A DNA stretch of 64,000 nt from Thermogymnomonas acidicola JCM 13583 (GCF_001316105.1 NZ_BBCP01000009.1:28093-92092); one strand, 5' to 3'. Numbered from the stretch's first letter, positions 39,686-50,978 are shown. The notes: generated by a model not told the origin, from the letters alone. Program-made: numbers and translations.

Positions 39686-40756
39686 TAAATAAATTTTTGT
39701 AAGGAGTGCCTTACCATGATTGGCCCGCCCGATAACCGAAGGCCAGGGAGCCTACATTCTAAGGATCGAGGGAGCGGGGGGATGATTTTACCATAAGCAG
39801 GTGCTTAATCGTGACGGTTTCGGTATTGCCATGAATGTCATTTCTTTTGATTTGAATGGTGTAAAGATAACCGGCGCCAGGCACTTCATCCAAAGGGCTG
39901 ACTGGAGGCTACCCGGTGCCTCACAGGGGGGGATCTCCCTGCTACTGCGCGTGCGAGATCCACGTACACCCACATGGGTCCTCTAAGGCATAAGGGATGT
40001 GTGGTGACTGGCCCAGAGCGCGTAATGGATGCATACGTTAAAATCGTGTTCGTCCACGCCAAGGTTCCATGCGTCATGGTGAGGGATATGGGAAAGGGTG
40101 CCCAGGGGAATGGTAGCCTCTGGCCAGTGCAGCAAATTATTGAATTTGCCCCCCCTACTGTCAGTGGACGGTTGAGTCCACACACGGGGTTATCCATCAG
40201 CCCCCCCTGCATTCCAGAAGTCCTCAGGAAGCGTTCCGGTAACTCAAACGAATGTCCCAGCATGGAACTTAATCCGGTTGTTTGTACATTTATAAGAGAG
40301 AAGGAATGGGGCTCTGTAACCTGCTATGGCTGCCATAAGAGCCGCAGCACCCGCAATTACCACAGTGTCATGTATATCTATTATTGTATTCATTGTTTCT
40401 TATGGCACACCTTCCTCTGCACCGATAGGCGCAGTAGCTGTTCCTACCAGTGTCTCCAGTGTAACTTCCCCCCCTTGGGTTCACTGGGTTGGCAGATGGG
40501 GATGAAGCAATTGGTACTTGAAGGAATAATGTGTGTGGAGAAAGCCTGGTATGTGGGGAACGGCGATTACGGTTACGCAATTTGGCTGAAGGTAAGGGGG
40601 GGCATAACCCATGATCGTATCAAAACAATAGGAAAGGGGGGGAGGACAAGGAAAATGATGAAGATCGTCATTCGCTAAGAGATGAGACACTCCAATGCAT
40701 GAAATGGCAAAGTGAATATTGCAGAAACATGACAGCCATAAACCTTCTTGGAGGTA
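39686..40756. other. About 1.07 kb with no recognisable gene
   Basis: This stretch is more A/T-rich than its surroundings and uses CGT/CGC-type triplets seldom seen elsewhere. The longest plus-strand open frame (39974-40678, 234 codons) has scattered Cys, Trp and Tyr and no family resemblance. A minus frame ends EVTLETLVGTATAPIG-like near 40400, perhaps a gene remnant. I looked for tRNA arms, SRP RNA and RNase P RNA core motifs and did not find them. It may be a decayed gene region, a foreign insertion or a structured RNA. Confidence 0.5.
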
Positions 40757-40829
40757 TGCCGTGAGCCGGGATTGAACCGGCGACCTCCAGATCTTCAGTC
40801 TGGCGCTCTCCCAACTGAGCTACCACGGC
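40757..40829 (-). tRNA. tRNA-Phe (GAA anticodon)
   Basis: 73 bases, no intron, CCA not encoded. Acceptor GCCGTGG pairs with CCACGGC-type 3' strand; the D arm has AGCTCAGTTGGGAGAGC; the anticodon stem-loop is CCAGA-CUGAAGA-UCUGG with GAA; the T arm is GCCGG-UUCAAUC-CCGGC. No run longer than three occurs, so it escaped the homopolymer inflation. Confidence 0.96.
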
Positions 40830-40907
40830 CTGCCTAGTGTGATGCACTTTTCCGATTTCAATTTTACGCAGTCCCCGGCATGTAACCAAGATAAGCAACG
40901 TAGCTTT

Positions 40908-42192
40908 ATGTGCCATGTGATTGAGCTAACACAATCTGCTCTGAGGGAGATCCTGAGGGAGGCGAAGAACGTATATATCCAGGGTGGTGCATCCACACCC
41001 ACTTACCTCTTGGACATGATAGGAGAGATGGACATAGGTGGCCTATCGTTCTACCACATCGAGCTCGGCGGTGATGTTTTCCTCTTCAGGGAAGACCATA
41101 CAGACAGGTTCAGGGACTACTCGTTCTTCGTGGGCGCGAACGCAAGGGATGCCCTGCAGAAGGGCTGGACAAGATATATACCCATTTTCCTCTCCGACAT
41201 CCCCTGGTTTCTCAGGACGCAGATAAGGTTAGATCTTGCCATAGTCAATGTGAGCACGCCGGACAGCAAGGGCATGATGAGCCTTGGCCCAACAGTCGAG
41301 GCCGCGAAGGTTGCGGTAGAGGTTGCACGCAGGACCATTGCTCAGGTCAACGGTGAGGTCCCAAGGACCTTCGGGGGGGATTCGCTAATCACACCTGGAA
41401 TGGTGAGCCACTTTCTCAGGCATGACGAACCCCCCCTCCACGTCACCAAGAGGGAGAGGCCGGATGAGGTGGACATGAAGATCGGCAGGAACGTTGCAGA
41501 GCTTATACCGGACGGTGCCACGGTGCAGGCCGGGATAGGCAAGGTGCCGGATGCTGTCATGCTCTCGCTCTCCGACAGGAGGGACCTGGGAGTGCACACC
41601 GAGCTGATTTCAGATGGCATTGTGGAACTCATGGAGAGAGGAGTTGTGAACAACAGGCTCAAGGCCATCGACCGGTACCACACGGTTGGTACCTTCGCAA
41701 AGGGAGAGCGCAAGGTCTTCGACTACCTGGACGACAACACATCGGTGCAGATGAGGAGCGTGGAGTACACGAACGACACATCCGTCATAAGGCGCAACAG
41801 AATGATGCACTCCATAAACTCCGCAGTGGAGGTTGACCTCACGGGGGGGGCAGGTGTCCGCAGAGTCCATAGGGCCCAGGGTCATATCCGGGGGGGTCGG
41901 TGGCCAGATGGACTTTGTCCGTGGATCGTCACTTTCAGAGGGAGGGAAATCAATAATAGCCCTGAGGTCCACGACCAGGGACGGGAAGTCGAAGATCGTC
42001 CCGTTCCTGATGCAGGGGACTGGAGTTACTACGACAAGAAACCACGTTCAGTACGTGGTTACCGAGTACGGTGTTGCCGAACTGAGGGGCAAGACCATTC
42101 AGGAAAGGGTCACAGAGATGGTTTCGGTGGCACACCCCCCCAGGTTCAGGTCAGAGCTGGAGGAGGAGGCATCCAGGATCCTCAGGGCCTGA
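40908..42192 (+). CDS. Acetyl-CoA hydrolase/transferase family (4-hydroxybutyrate or acetate CoA-transferase-like)
   Basis: Moves CoA between acetyl- or butyryl-type acids through a glutamyl-CoA intermediate. ATG 40908 begins MCHVIELTQSALREILREAK. RDYSFFVGANARDALQKGWT is typical, and DLAIVNVSTPDSKGMMSLGP is a family landmark. GIGKVPDAVMLSLSDRRDLG and HTELISDGIVELMERGVVNN follow. A G7 run near 41845 shifts the frame; the C-terminus reads GGQMDFVRGSSLSEGGKSII, then YVVTEYGVAELRGKTIQERV and AHPPRFRSELEEEA. About 428 residues. The stop overlaps the convergent methyltransferase gene by about 10 bases. Confidence 0.87.
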
Positions 42193-42710
42193 CATCAAGG
42201 TAAAGGGTGTAGAACGTCCCGTATTCCTCTATCCTGAACCCCATCTCCCTGGCCCCCCGGGACAACGAGCTCCTTCGAAGCAGATAATTCCTCCTCCGTG
42301 TGTGGGTTCATCCACATTGCCGATTCCCTGTCCCAGTCAGCGACTAGGACCCTCTGCCTTGCCACCCTGACCATCTCCCTCAGGCCCGACACAGGATCGG
42401 ACATGTGGTGAAGTGCCCCCCCTATGGAGAATACCGTATCGAACGCACTGTCGCCAAATTCCAGCCTCTCCCCGGCCATCCTGAGAAGGCTGAGCCTGCC
42501 GGAGGAGACCTCATCCCTGTACTTTGATGAGATCTGTTCGAACGTCCAGGCCTCAGGTCAATGCTTACCACACTGACACCCGGGATCAGCATGAGCTTGT
42601 CCAGCATTATGCCGAAGCCTGTCCCCCCACGTCAAGGAACCTGTTTCCCCCCCTGGCCATCCTGGCAAACTCGTCCGCAACGTCATCCAGGACGATTCTC
42701 TGGTCAGCAT
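42182..42710 (-). CDS. SAM-dependent methyltransferase, class I
   Basis: Pieces in several frames: a pre-SAM helix (QRIVLDDVADEFARMARG), GTGFGIMLDKLMLIPGVSVV with the SAM-binding motif, then GERLEFGDSAFDTVFSIGGA, LHHMSDPVSGLREMVRVARQ and RVLVADWDRESAMWMNPHTE. The end FYTLYLDVRP at TGA 42182-42184 comes after correcting a C run near 42255. About 175 residues. The start is uncertain because no ATG is in frame; ATG 42710 with one indel is the best guess. A TATAATATA lies about 20 bases upstream. Confidence 0.75.
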
Positions 42711-42821
42711 CGGCTTGAATATCCGTTGCGCTTATATTATACGTGCATGGAAGATGAGGGCACGGGCATAGGGGACACGCACAACGCTTTAATAGTATAT
42801 ATCATTTGATATACGGTAAGG

Positions 42822-43689
42822 ATGAGACCACCGGACTTCGAGTATTCAGGCCCCGGGACACTCAGGGAAGCCCTTGAGTATCTGGATAGCAGGCCCGGCA
42901 GCAAGGTGCTGGCCGGGGGGGCAGAGCCTCATACCTCTTCTCAAGACAAGGCTCGCCAGCCCTGCTGCTCTGGTAGACATAAACGGGATATCAGAACTCA
43001 GCTACATAACCACGGGGGAGGGGGAGTCCTGAGATTCGGCGCCCTGGCCAGGCACAGGGACTTCGAGCTTGGGGGAGCTTCCCAGACAGCTGGAGATATT
43101 CAGGGACGTCTCGAAACAGCTGGGCGACACGCAGGTGAGGAACATGGGAACGGCCTGCGGCTCCATGGCACATGCTGACCCTGCAGGTGACTGGGGGCCT
43201 GCTGCAGTGGCTGTTGGCGCCAGGCTCATCGTGGAGAGCGTGGATGGCCGGCGTGAGGTAATGGCCAGGAACTTCTTCAAGGGGGGGCCATTCAGCACAG
43301 ACCTTAGGGAGAACGAGATCCTGGTCGGCGTGGAGGTGCCCTTCAGTGAGGGACAGGGCACGGCCTACACGAAACTGAAGAGGAAGACTGACGACTTCGC
43401 AACAGTGGGCGCCGCGGTATCCGTAAGGGTAAGCAGAGGAGGTTCAATAGAGAGTGCCACACTTGTCCTGGCAGGCGCGGGAGAGGTGCCGGTTGCAGTG
43501 GAGATCAACGATGTGGTGAAGGGCCGGACGCCTGATGAAGCAGCGGATGAGATTAAAAAGGTGGCAGGCCAGGCAGGTGAGTACCAGGAGGACCTAAGAG
43601 GTTCGGTGGAGTACAAGAGGGAGATGGCAGGCGTTATGGCACTGAGGAGCCTGCGTTCAGCCTATTCCAGGGCCAGGGGGGGTGACTGA
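42822..43689 (+). CDS. coxM: Molybdenum hydroxylase FAD subunit (CoxM/CutM-like)
   Basis: Medium subunit that passes electrons from the 2Fe-2S clusters to FAD. MRPPDFEYSGPGTLREALEY, then the FAD-site start KVLAGG, after which the G7 run near 42915 breaks the frame. A second break near 43070 leads to GELPRQLEIFRDVSKQLGDT. RNMGTACGSMAHADPAGDWG is the second FAD motif (GT.gGs.AHADPa.D). The C-terminal domain has YTKLKRKTDDFATVGAAVSV and ends RARGGD. About 287 residues. Start of the coxM-coxS-coxL operon, 3 bases before coxS. Confidence 0.9.
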
Positions 43690-43692
43690 ACC

Positions 43693-44174
43693 ATGTCCGG
43701 AAAGATCGCGGTGGAGATGAGAGTGAACGGCGAAACCGTGAGGGCAGAGGTGCCCCCCAGGATGCTGCTCGTTGACTTCATAAGGGATGTCCTCGGTCTC
43801 ACGGGGGGGACGCACATAGGCTGTGACACGAGCACTGTGGCGCATGCACAGTCCTGTTCGATGGGAAGGCTGTCAAGTCATGCACGATGCTCGCTGTGCA
43901 GGCCAGGGGCCATGAGATCACTACAATAGAGGGCTTGGCCCGTGATGGGGAACTGCACCCCCCCCTCCAGAGGGCCTTCCAGAACAACCACGGCCTGCAG
44001 TGTGGCTACTGCACGCCTGGCTTCATAATGAATGCAGTCGAGTTACTGAACAGGAACGGGAATCCGAGTGAGGAGGAGATAAGGTTCCACATTGGGGGGG
44101 GCAACCTCTGCAGGTGCACGGGCTACGTGAACATAGTGAAGGCAATAAAGGAGGCTGCACAGGGGGGGAGGTGA
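43693..44174 (+). CDS. coxS: Molybdenum hydroxylase 2Fe-2S subunit (CoxS/CutS-like)
   Basis: Small subunit with two 2Fe-2S clusters. The plant-type cluster is [16 protein letters not shown] after restoring one base missing near 43835; the second is in [20 protein letters not shown] and [40 protein letters not shown] is the beta-grasp start. About 160 residues, standard. The break shows that one-base losses also occur outside long G runs. Stop TGA 44172-44174 lies 4 bases before coxL. Confidence 0.93.
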
Positions 44175-44178
44175 TAAG

Positions 44179-46553
44179 TTGGATAGCGCCTTTGGAGCCA
44201 GGATACCGAGGTTCGAGGATGTCAGGTTCGTGACGGGTAGGGGGGGGAGTTACGTGGCTGACATAGAGATGCCACGCACCCTGTACCTGAAGTTTGTGAG
44301 GTCGCCCTACGGACACGCCAGGATAAAGGGCATAGACAAGTCCGAAGCGCTGAAGATGCCCGGCGTCTACGGCGTATTCACCTATGAAGATATCAGGGAC
44401 GGAGTGGCCAACATACCCACGGCATGGGTGATCCCGAACTCCGACATCAAGGCCGTGCCCTACCCGCCCCTTGCCAACGGGAAGGTCAGGTACGCGGGCG
44501 AGGCCGTTGCCGCCGTACTGGCATCCGACCAGTACACCGCAGAGGACGCTGTGGAGAAGGTGAAGGTGGACTACGAGCCACTGCTTGCGGTGACAACGCA
44601 GGAGGAAGCACTGAAAGAGGGTGCGCCTCAGCTCCATGAGGAGGCACCGGGCAACGTGGCCTTCAGGTGGACTGTATCCGGCGGCGATGTGGACGGCGAG
44701 TTCAGGAAGGCAAAGCACGTGCTGAAGAAGAGGATAGTAAACCAGAGGCTGCAGCCTGCGGCTATGGAGCCCAGGGCAGCACTGGCCAGCTATGACAGCG
44801 GCAGGGGGGGAGCTTACACTGTACGTCACGTCACAGAACCCGCACGTGCACAGGCTCCTCCTTTCACTGATCCTCTCAATCCCGGAGCACAGGATAAGGG
44901 TCATATCACCTGACGTCGGGGGGGTGGCTTCGGCAGCAAGATACCTGTCTACCCCTGGGAGGCCATAGCGTGCTACCTTGCCATCAAGACTGGCAGGCCC
45001 ATAAAGTGGGTGGAGGATAGGACCGAGAACTTCCTGGGCACCATACACGGCAGGGACCATGTGCAGGATATCGAGGTTGCATTCGACGATGATGGAAAGA
45101 TACGGGCCCTGAAGGTGAGTTCCCTGGCTAACATGGGTGCATACCTCTCAACCGCAGGCCCAGGCGTGCCCACAATACTCTTCGGCCTCATAGTAACGGG
45201 GGGGTGCTACGACATCAGGGCCGCAAGCGTCACTGTAACAGGGGGGGTGTTCACCAACACGACCCCCCACAGACGCCTACAGGGGGGGTGCCGGAAGGCC
45301 AGAGGCCTCTTACATAATAGAGCGCGTTGTGGACATGGTGGCCCAAAAGTTGAAGATGGACCCCGCGGAGGTGAGGATGAGGAACTTCATAAGGCCTGAA
45401 GATTTCCCGCACCCGAACCCCCCTGGGCCTCGTGTACGACAGCGGCAACTACCAGGCGGCACTGAGGAAGGCACTGGAGAAGGTTGGATACGAAGAGCTC
45501 AGGAAGGAGCAGGAGAAGGCAAGGAAGGAGGGCAGGCTCATCGGCATTGGCATATCCTCATACGTTGAGATGTGCGGCCTGGGCCCGTCCACTGTGGTGA
45601 CAGCAACCGGATTCGGTGGCGGCCTCTGGGGGGGCTCTTCAACCATAAGGGTACACCCCCCCACAGGCAAGGTTCAGGTGCTCACGGGTGCACACCCGCA
45701 CGGCCAGGGCGAGGAGACAACATTCGCGCAGATCGTGGCAAAGGAGCTGGGTGTGCCCGTTGAGGATGTCGAGATAGTGCACGGTGACACCGAGCTGACA
45801 CCGATGGGCATGGCACATACGGCAGCAGGACAACGCCTGTGGAAGGTGGGTCCATAGCCCTCTCCGCCAGGAAGGTCGTGGAAAAGGCCAGGAAGATAGC
45901 CGCTTCTCTGCTGGAGGTATCAGAGGGGGGGACCTCGAGTTCAGCAACGGAAGGTTTTCGGTGAAGGGGGGGCTCCAACAAAGAGTGTGAGCATACAGGA
46001 GGTGGCCAACGCAGCATACATGGCTTCGAACCTGCCAAAGGGCGTGGAGCCCATGCTGGAAGCAACCACGTTTTACGACCCTGAGAACTTCGTATTCCCG
46101 TTCGGGACCCACGTGTGCGTGGTGGAGATAGACAGGGAGACGGGTAAGCCGCACATTCTGCGCTACGTTGCGGTGGATGACTGCGGGCCCCCCCAGATCA
46201 ACCCGATGATAGTGGAGGGCCAGGTACACGGTGGGGGGTCGCGCAGGGACTGGCCCAGGCCATGTACGAGCAGTCTGTATATGATAAGGACGGGAACCTG
46301 CTCACCTCCAGTTTCATGGAGTACCTGGTGCCGGGTGCCATGGAACTGCCCAACATAGAGACAGACAGCACTGTTACTCCGTCGCCACACAACCCCCCCT
46401 CGGTGTAAAGGGCATAGGCGAGGCAGGACGATAGCATCGCCGCAGGCATTCGTGAATGCAGTTGTCGATGCCCTCAGGGAATACGGTGTGGACCACATAG
46501 ACATGCCGGTGACGCCTGAAAAGGTATGGAGGGTCATACACGGTAAGAGGTGA
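44179..46553 (+). CDS. coxL: Molybdenum hydroxylase large subunit (CoxL/CutL-like, AYRGAGR type)
   Basis: Molybdopterin-cytosine-dinucleotide subunit that oxidises the substrate. TTG 44179 follows [32 protein letters not shown] and [20 protein letters not shown] begin the chain. VAPDVGGGFGSK-like sequence and [20 protein letters not shown] follow. The active-site loop reads [20 protein letters not shown] after repair near 45283, so it is form II, not the AYXCSFR of true aerobic CO dehydrogenase. [20 protein letters not shown] near the C-terminus carries the conserved Glu. About 785 residues across at least seven frames. The substrate may be an aldehyde, purine or other small molecule; CO is possible but unproven. 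Confidence 0.9.
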
Positions 46554-47604
46554 CCCTCAACACGCCATTTCTGAAGGCCTCGTGGAATGGCCTGGTCAGC
46601 AGGTCCCTCCTTGACACCAGCGAATCTATGAACGGGAGAGAGGCCAGCAGGCCATCTGTCCTCACAGAGGAGCCAGGGTTGTCAAGCAGGGGGTCGATCC
46701 AGAGGATCGAGCGGGAGAGCATCCTCAGCGCCCTCACGCCCTCGGCCATCTTTGCTGGGTCGCCCAGGTCCAGGCCGTCACTCACCACAACAGCATGTCT
46801 TCCCTCGGCGTGCTCCGGGTGCTCCCTGACGAGGCCTGCCAGCGCAGGGGGGCCTATAGCAGTGCCCGTGTCCATTGAGGATATCACGGCGGAGAGTTCG
46901 CCCTGCATCGAGCGCAGCCTGAGGTAGTCAGTTATCTCCCGGTACTCGGATGAGATTGCGTAGACATGGCTCCCCCCCCTTGAGCTCCTGAGTATTGAGA
47001 GGGCCAGGGAAACCTCCCAGCCTTCCAGGCCGTGCATGGACCCGCTGACGTCTATGAGCACCAGGAAAGATCCCCCCTGCTCCTCTTCCTGCCCCCCCTC
47101 ATTGGCAAATCGAGTACTTCCCTGTCCCTGGCCACCTCCCTCACGGCGGCGGGCATATCAATGACCCTCCGGCCCTTCCCTGGCCTGTGGCCCTCCACCA
47201 GGGGGCAGGTACCTGGTCATCTCCCTCCCTATCCTGAAATAGGCGTTCTCCGCGCTTACCCTCCTTTCCACTGTCTTCCCACGGGAGCCGTAGAGCGTCC
47301 TAATGAAGTAATTGGATGGGCTCTGCCCTGCTGGCCTGCTGTAAGGTACCTGTGCCGGTGGCCCGAGATCGACGCAGTTGTTGAAAAGCCAGCACCTCTG
47401 GTACGCGTCCCTGACAACCTGTATTTCCTCTGGCTTCCTGGCAAAGAGCGAGACAGCAGCGTTAAGGACGAACTGGTTATCTGTTATGCCGCACCACTCG
47501 ATCGCTGCCATGAAGTCCGATACTGCAACCATGTCCCTCCTGCCGAGGGAGGCCTGCAGGTGCCTTGAAAAGAGGAGCGCCTTAGCGTACAGCCTCTCTT
47601 CCAT
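46534..47604 (-). CDS. coxE: VWA-domain protein, CoxE-like
   Basis: Maturation factor that works with the CoxD ATPase to assemble the molybdenum site. [20 protein letters not shown] starts the N-terminal helical domain. The VWA domain in a second frame carries the MIDAS motif DVSGSMHG, then [20 protein letters not shown]. The join lies near 47060-47160, including [15 protein letters not shown] basic sequence. About 350 residues. The end runs 20 bases into the convergent coxL gene, and the start overlaps the end of coxD, so coxD and coxE are coupled. Confidence 0.85.
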
Positions 47605-48463
47605 CTGCGGCACCGAGTACGTTCGATTCCACAACAAGGCGGTAGTCCTCAGGGTTCTTCGCTATGGTGGATGCCAGCACCTCTGGGTTCCCTAAACCCA
47701 GGTACACCATCGAGAGCGCCAGGTCTATGGTCTCAGATATGCCAGGCTTCTTGACCATGCCCTCCAGCCTCCTTACCTTCCTCGTTACCTCCACAGCAGC
47801 CCTTGCCAGGGAGGGGCTGATGCCAGCGGCCCGTGACATGACTATTTCGACCTCCCTCTCAGCGTCTGGGTAGTCCAGGAAGAGGTAGATGCATCGCCTC
47901 CTCAGGGCGTCGCTGAGTTCCCTGGTCCTGTTCGAAGTCACTATAACGACGGGCCTCTGGCTCGCCCTTATGGTACCGAGCTCGGGTATCGATACCTGGA
48001 ACTCTCCCAGGAACTCCAGGATCATGCCCTCGAACTCCTCATCTGACCTGTCGATCTCGTCAATGAGGAGAACAGACCTCTGGCCGCCGGATATGCTCTC
48101 CAGAATGGGCCTCTTTATCAGGAACTCCTCAGAGAAGACACGCCTGTAGTCCATGTCATTTGCCTCAGAGGTCCTGAGGAAGAGGAGCTGTTTCTGGTAG
48201 TTCCACTCATAGAAAGCGGAACTGTAGTCCATGCCCTCATGGCACTGAATCCTGTGGAGTTTCATCCCCGTTGACTGGGCCACGGACTTCGCAAGCTCTG
48301 TCTTCCCGCTCCCCCCCGGTGGGCCTTCAACCAGCAGCGGCTTGCCCAGCAATTCAGACAGGAAGAGGGATGTGCATATCCTGCTGTCTGGTATGTACCC
48401 TGCAGAGCGCAGGGACGCTTCCACATCCCCCCCTGGAGAACTCCAGATGGGCATCGCTTTCAT
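47582..48463 (-). CDS. coxD: MoxR-family AAA+ ATPase, CoxD-like
   Basis: Chaperone-like ATPase for inserting sulfur or copper, or remodelling, during Mo-hydroxylase maturation. 293 residues in one frame. Walker A is EGPPGGSGKTELAKSVAQST, with one Gly probably inserted by the C7 run near 48310 (GPPGSGKT expected). Walker B is SVLLIDEIDRSDEEFEGMIL, sensor 1 is RPVVIVTSNRTRELSDALRR, and the MoxR C-terminal lid follows. It faces the CoxMSL operon rather than lying in it. Confidence 0.92.
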   Translation of the reverse strand: MKAMPIWSSPGGDVEASLRSAGYIPDSRICTSLFLSELLGKPLLVEGPPGGSGKTELAKSVAQSTGMKLHRIQCHEGMDYSSAFYEWNYQKQLLFLRTSEANDMDYRRVFSEEFLIKRPILESISGGQRSVLLIDEIDRSDEEFEGMILEFLGEFQVSIPELGTIRASQRPVVIVTSNRTRELSDALRRRCIYLFLDYPDAEREVEIVMSRAAGISPSLARAAVEVTRKVRRLEGMVKKPGISETIDLALSMVYLGLGNPEVLASTIAKNPEDYRLVVESNVLGAADGREAVR

Positions 48464-48499
48464 AGTGATATATGGTATGAATAGTTTTCCAGTTCCGCT

Positions 48500-49868
48500 T
48501 CAGTCCGACTCCAGGCCAACCGGGTCGATCCTCTCCACGTTCGAGGAGTGTGTGTATGCGACGATGCAGAAGACCAGTGTGAGCACAAGGAATATGGTTA
48601 TGTCAACTGAGACGTGGAAATAAGATATGACATATCCGCCGGCGATGCCCGTAAGGGCCTCAACTACCTTGTTGACCATGTAGTTGAAGCCGTTCACGGT
48701 GCCCCTGAACCTGGAGCCGAAGGCGTGGTTCACGATGGCGTTGTAGGACATGGGGGGGCCGAGGTACTCTAGGAACAGGGTCAGTGCTGACATGGGCACG
48801 AACACAACCCTGGGGGGGAGAATGCCCAGAGACGCCAGTAGAGCGATGAAGAGCGATGCCACTATGCCGAACGAAGGCAGAGTGGCAGAATGCTTTGTCC
48901 CGTACCTGAAGGCCAGCCTTGAGCTCAGGAAGCCGCCCGCGAGGGCGGCAGCGTATATGGGCACGTCGAAGTACAGTGAGCCGGTCACGCCTCCGAGGCC
49001 CAGTTCAAGGAGGGAGTAGGTGATGTAGAAGCTGAAGCCCCCAGGAGATGATCCCAACGATCACGTTGAGGGATGTGGAGAAGATTAGGACGCCCCTCTT
49101 CCCGGACGAGAGGGCAGCCCCGATGGATGGCCTTAGTGTGCCAGAGGCCCTCTCGGCACTACCAGAAATGTTGGGGGGGCTTTCTCCGTATATGCTCCTC
49201 AGTACCTCGTCAGCCTCCCTGTACCTGCCGTCCGGGCCAGCCAGAACGGCGTCTCAGGTATCCTCGACCTGAAGATGAGGACGACGAGGGCGGCGGCTGC
49301 TCCAACAGCAACAGGGTACCTCCAGGTGTTTGGGCCGTACCCTGCAACGTGGATCAGGAGGAGCACCAGTCCCACTGCGAGAAGGGCAGTCATGGAGAAG
49401 GCATAGGCCCACAGTGGGTAGACCTCCTTCCTCTGCGCCGTGCTGATGAACTCGTAAATGTACGTGAAGCCGGTGGCCACGTCTGCCCCAAGGCCAAAGC
49501 CCATCACAGCCCTAAATGCAGTGAACTCCACAGCACTTGTCGATAAAGCCTGGAGCGCTGCCATGACGACGAAGACAAGGAGGTTGTAGATGAGCATGGT
49601 CCTCCTGCCGAGCCGGTCGGTCATGAGGCCTCCGAAAAGTGCACCCACCACTGCCCCCGATGTTGGCAGAACCCACCGCAAACCCGAGCAGGAGGCCGCC
49701 CGGGTGGAAAGCCATCCTGAAGGATGCGAGCGTGAAGGAGAAGGAGGTAAGATCCCAGACATCAATGAATATCCCGGCCATGGCCAGTGCGATCATGGCC
49801 CTCCTCAGCCTGTTGTCGTGGCTGAAGACGAACTTCGCCACCGATATCAGCGGGGGGGTCTCTGCCAT
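48500..49868 (-). CDS. MFS transporter within the cox region
   Basis: Three frames: MAETPPLISVAKFVFSHDNR and FTLASFRMAFHPGGLLLGFA; then GALFGGLMTDRLGRRTMLIY, FRAVMGFGLGADVATGFTYI; then LELGLGGVTGSLYFDVPIYA and YNAIVNHAFGSRFRGTVNGF. Breaks are near 49665, 49250 and 49040. About 455 residues. It sits directly upstream of coxD in the same direction and divergent from coxG, so it may carry the substrate or product of the Mo enzyme; this is inference from position. Confidence 0.83.
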
Positions 49869-49933
49869 GGTTACCCGTAGTTCGTCAGGATAAATCTCTT
49901 TTTGGATGGAAAATCCTTATTTCCCCAGCAACA

Positions 49934-50398
49934 ATGGTGTGGACGGTGGTGCATCACGAAGTTCCAGGCTCATTCAATGTATCCGTGCCACCAGAGAAGG
50001 TGTATTCGTTCCTGACTGACCCGGAAAAGCTGGCCTCAGTGGTGCCGGACAAGGAGGGACAGTCTGTTTCTGGTGACGGTTCGCTCAACCTCACGGTCAA
50101 GGTCGGCATATCGTTCATAAAGGGGACGTTTAACGTTAATGTCAAGGTCTCGGATTCGAAGCCAGGCGAATCTGTCACAATAACGGGGGCCGGCTCTGGA
50201 AAGGGCGGGGCCGTGGATTTCACGGTGAACTGCAGGATTGCACAGGAAGGCGGTGGCTCGAGGGTTGACTGGGATGTGGACCTTAACATAAGGGGAACAA
50301 TAGCCACAATGGGAGCCAGGATGATACAGGGGCAGGCGAAGAAGTACATAGACCAGATGATAGGTGACATGAAGAAATCGCTCGAGGTGGCCTCATAG
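49934..50398 (+). CDS. coxG: CoxG-like SRPBCC domain protein
   Basis: 154 residues in one frame. GSFNVSVPPEKVYSFLTDPE and LASVVPDKEGQSVSGDGSLN form the start-domain fold. VKVGISFIKGTFNVNVKVSD and ATMGARMIQGQAKKYIDQMI are the CoxG/carbon-monoxide-dehydrogenase-subunit-G pattern. In bacteria CoxG helps anchor the enzyme to the membrane and delivers quinone. ATG 49934 is well placed. Its last bases overlap the convergent MocA-like gene by 6. Confidence 0.92.
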   Translation: MVWTVVHHEVPGSFNVSVPPEKVYSFLTDPEKLASVVPDKEGQSVSGDGSLNLTVKVGISFIKGTFNVNVKVSDSKPGESVTITGAGSGKGGAVDFTVNCRIAQEGGGSRVDWDVDLNIRGTIATMGARMIQGQAKKYIDQMIGDMKKSLEVAS

Positions 50399-50978
50399 GC
50401 ACCCCCCCAGCTTCCTTTTCAGCATGGCAAGGTCCTCTGGTGTGTCCACATCTGTGAGGCTGTCGGCATCAGCGTCGATGAAAACAACATCCTCCGGGTG
50501 GCTGTCCAGGATCTGCTTGGCCCCCCCTGTCTCCGCGCAGCGCCCTGAGTTCGCCGTAGAACTCTTTGGGGGGGAAGCAGACCGGCGTGACCGTCTCACC
50601 ATTCACCCGTGTGGCGCATATCCTGCCAGGAGTGCATCTGGCAATGAGCCTCTCGATGTGCTCCGCACGCACCAGTGGCTGGTCTCCGTTCACGAATACG
50701 ATCCTGGCTGAACTGGACAGTGCCTCCACCGCACACCTTATGGAGGAGGACATGCCCTGGGACGGATCCCTGTTTATCACCTTCGGGACACCCGTATCTC
50801 TGTCGGCCAGGCCACTCGCCTCCGATACGACGATGAATGTCTGCCACGGGCCAGTCCTGACGTTCCGGAGCGTGAGGCTGAAGAGCGGCATGCCGCAGAC
50901 GTCCTGCAGCAGTTTCTTGTCACCAAAGCGCTTGACAGCCCCCGCTGCCAGGACCACCACGGAATCCGAGTCAATCAC
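50393..50978 (-). CDS. MobA-like nucleotidyltransferase (probable molybdopterin cytidylyltransferase, MocA-like)
   Basis: Would add CMP to molybdopterin to make the cofactor used by CoxL-type enzymes. DSVVVLAAGAVKRFGDKKLL is the nucleotide loop (LAAG.s.RfG..K). NRDPSQGMSSSIRCAVEALS and IVFVNGDQPLVRAEHIERLI (the D-Q-P motif) follow. A run near 50525-50570 breaks the frame; the C-terminus reads DSHPEDVVFIDADADSLTDV and ends with DTPEDLAMLK. About 195 residues. The start overlaps the preceding gene's stop by 8 bases. Confidence 0.85.

Noticed and set aside
39974..40678. A 234-codon ORF in the gene-poor stretch as a Cys-rich protein
   Set aside because: No conserved pattern, odd mixture of stop-poor frames, no promoter or ribosome-binding site at its start. 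Kept only as an unexplained region.
44179..46553. Genuine aerobic CO dehydrogenase
   Set aside because: The large subunit loop reads AYRGAGR, not AYXCSFR. I keep the cox gene names for homology only.
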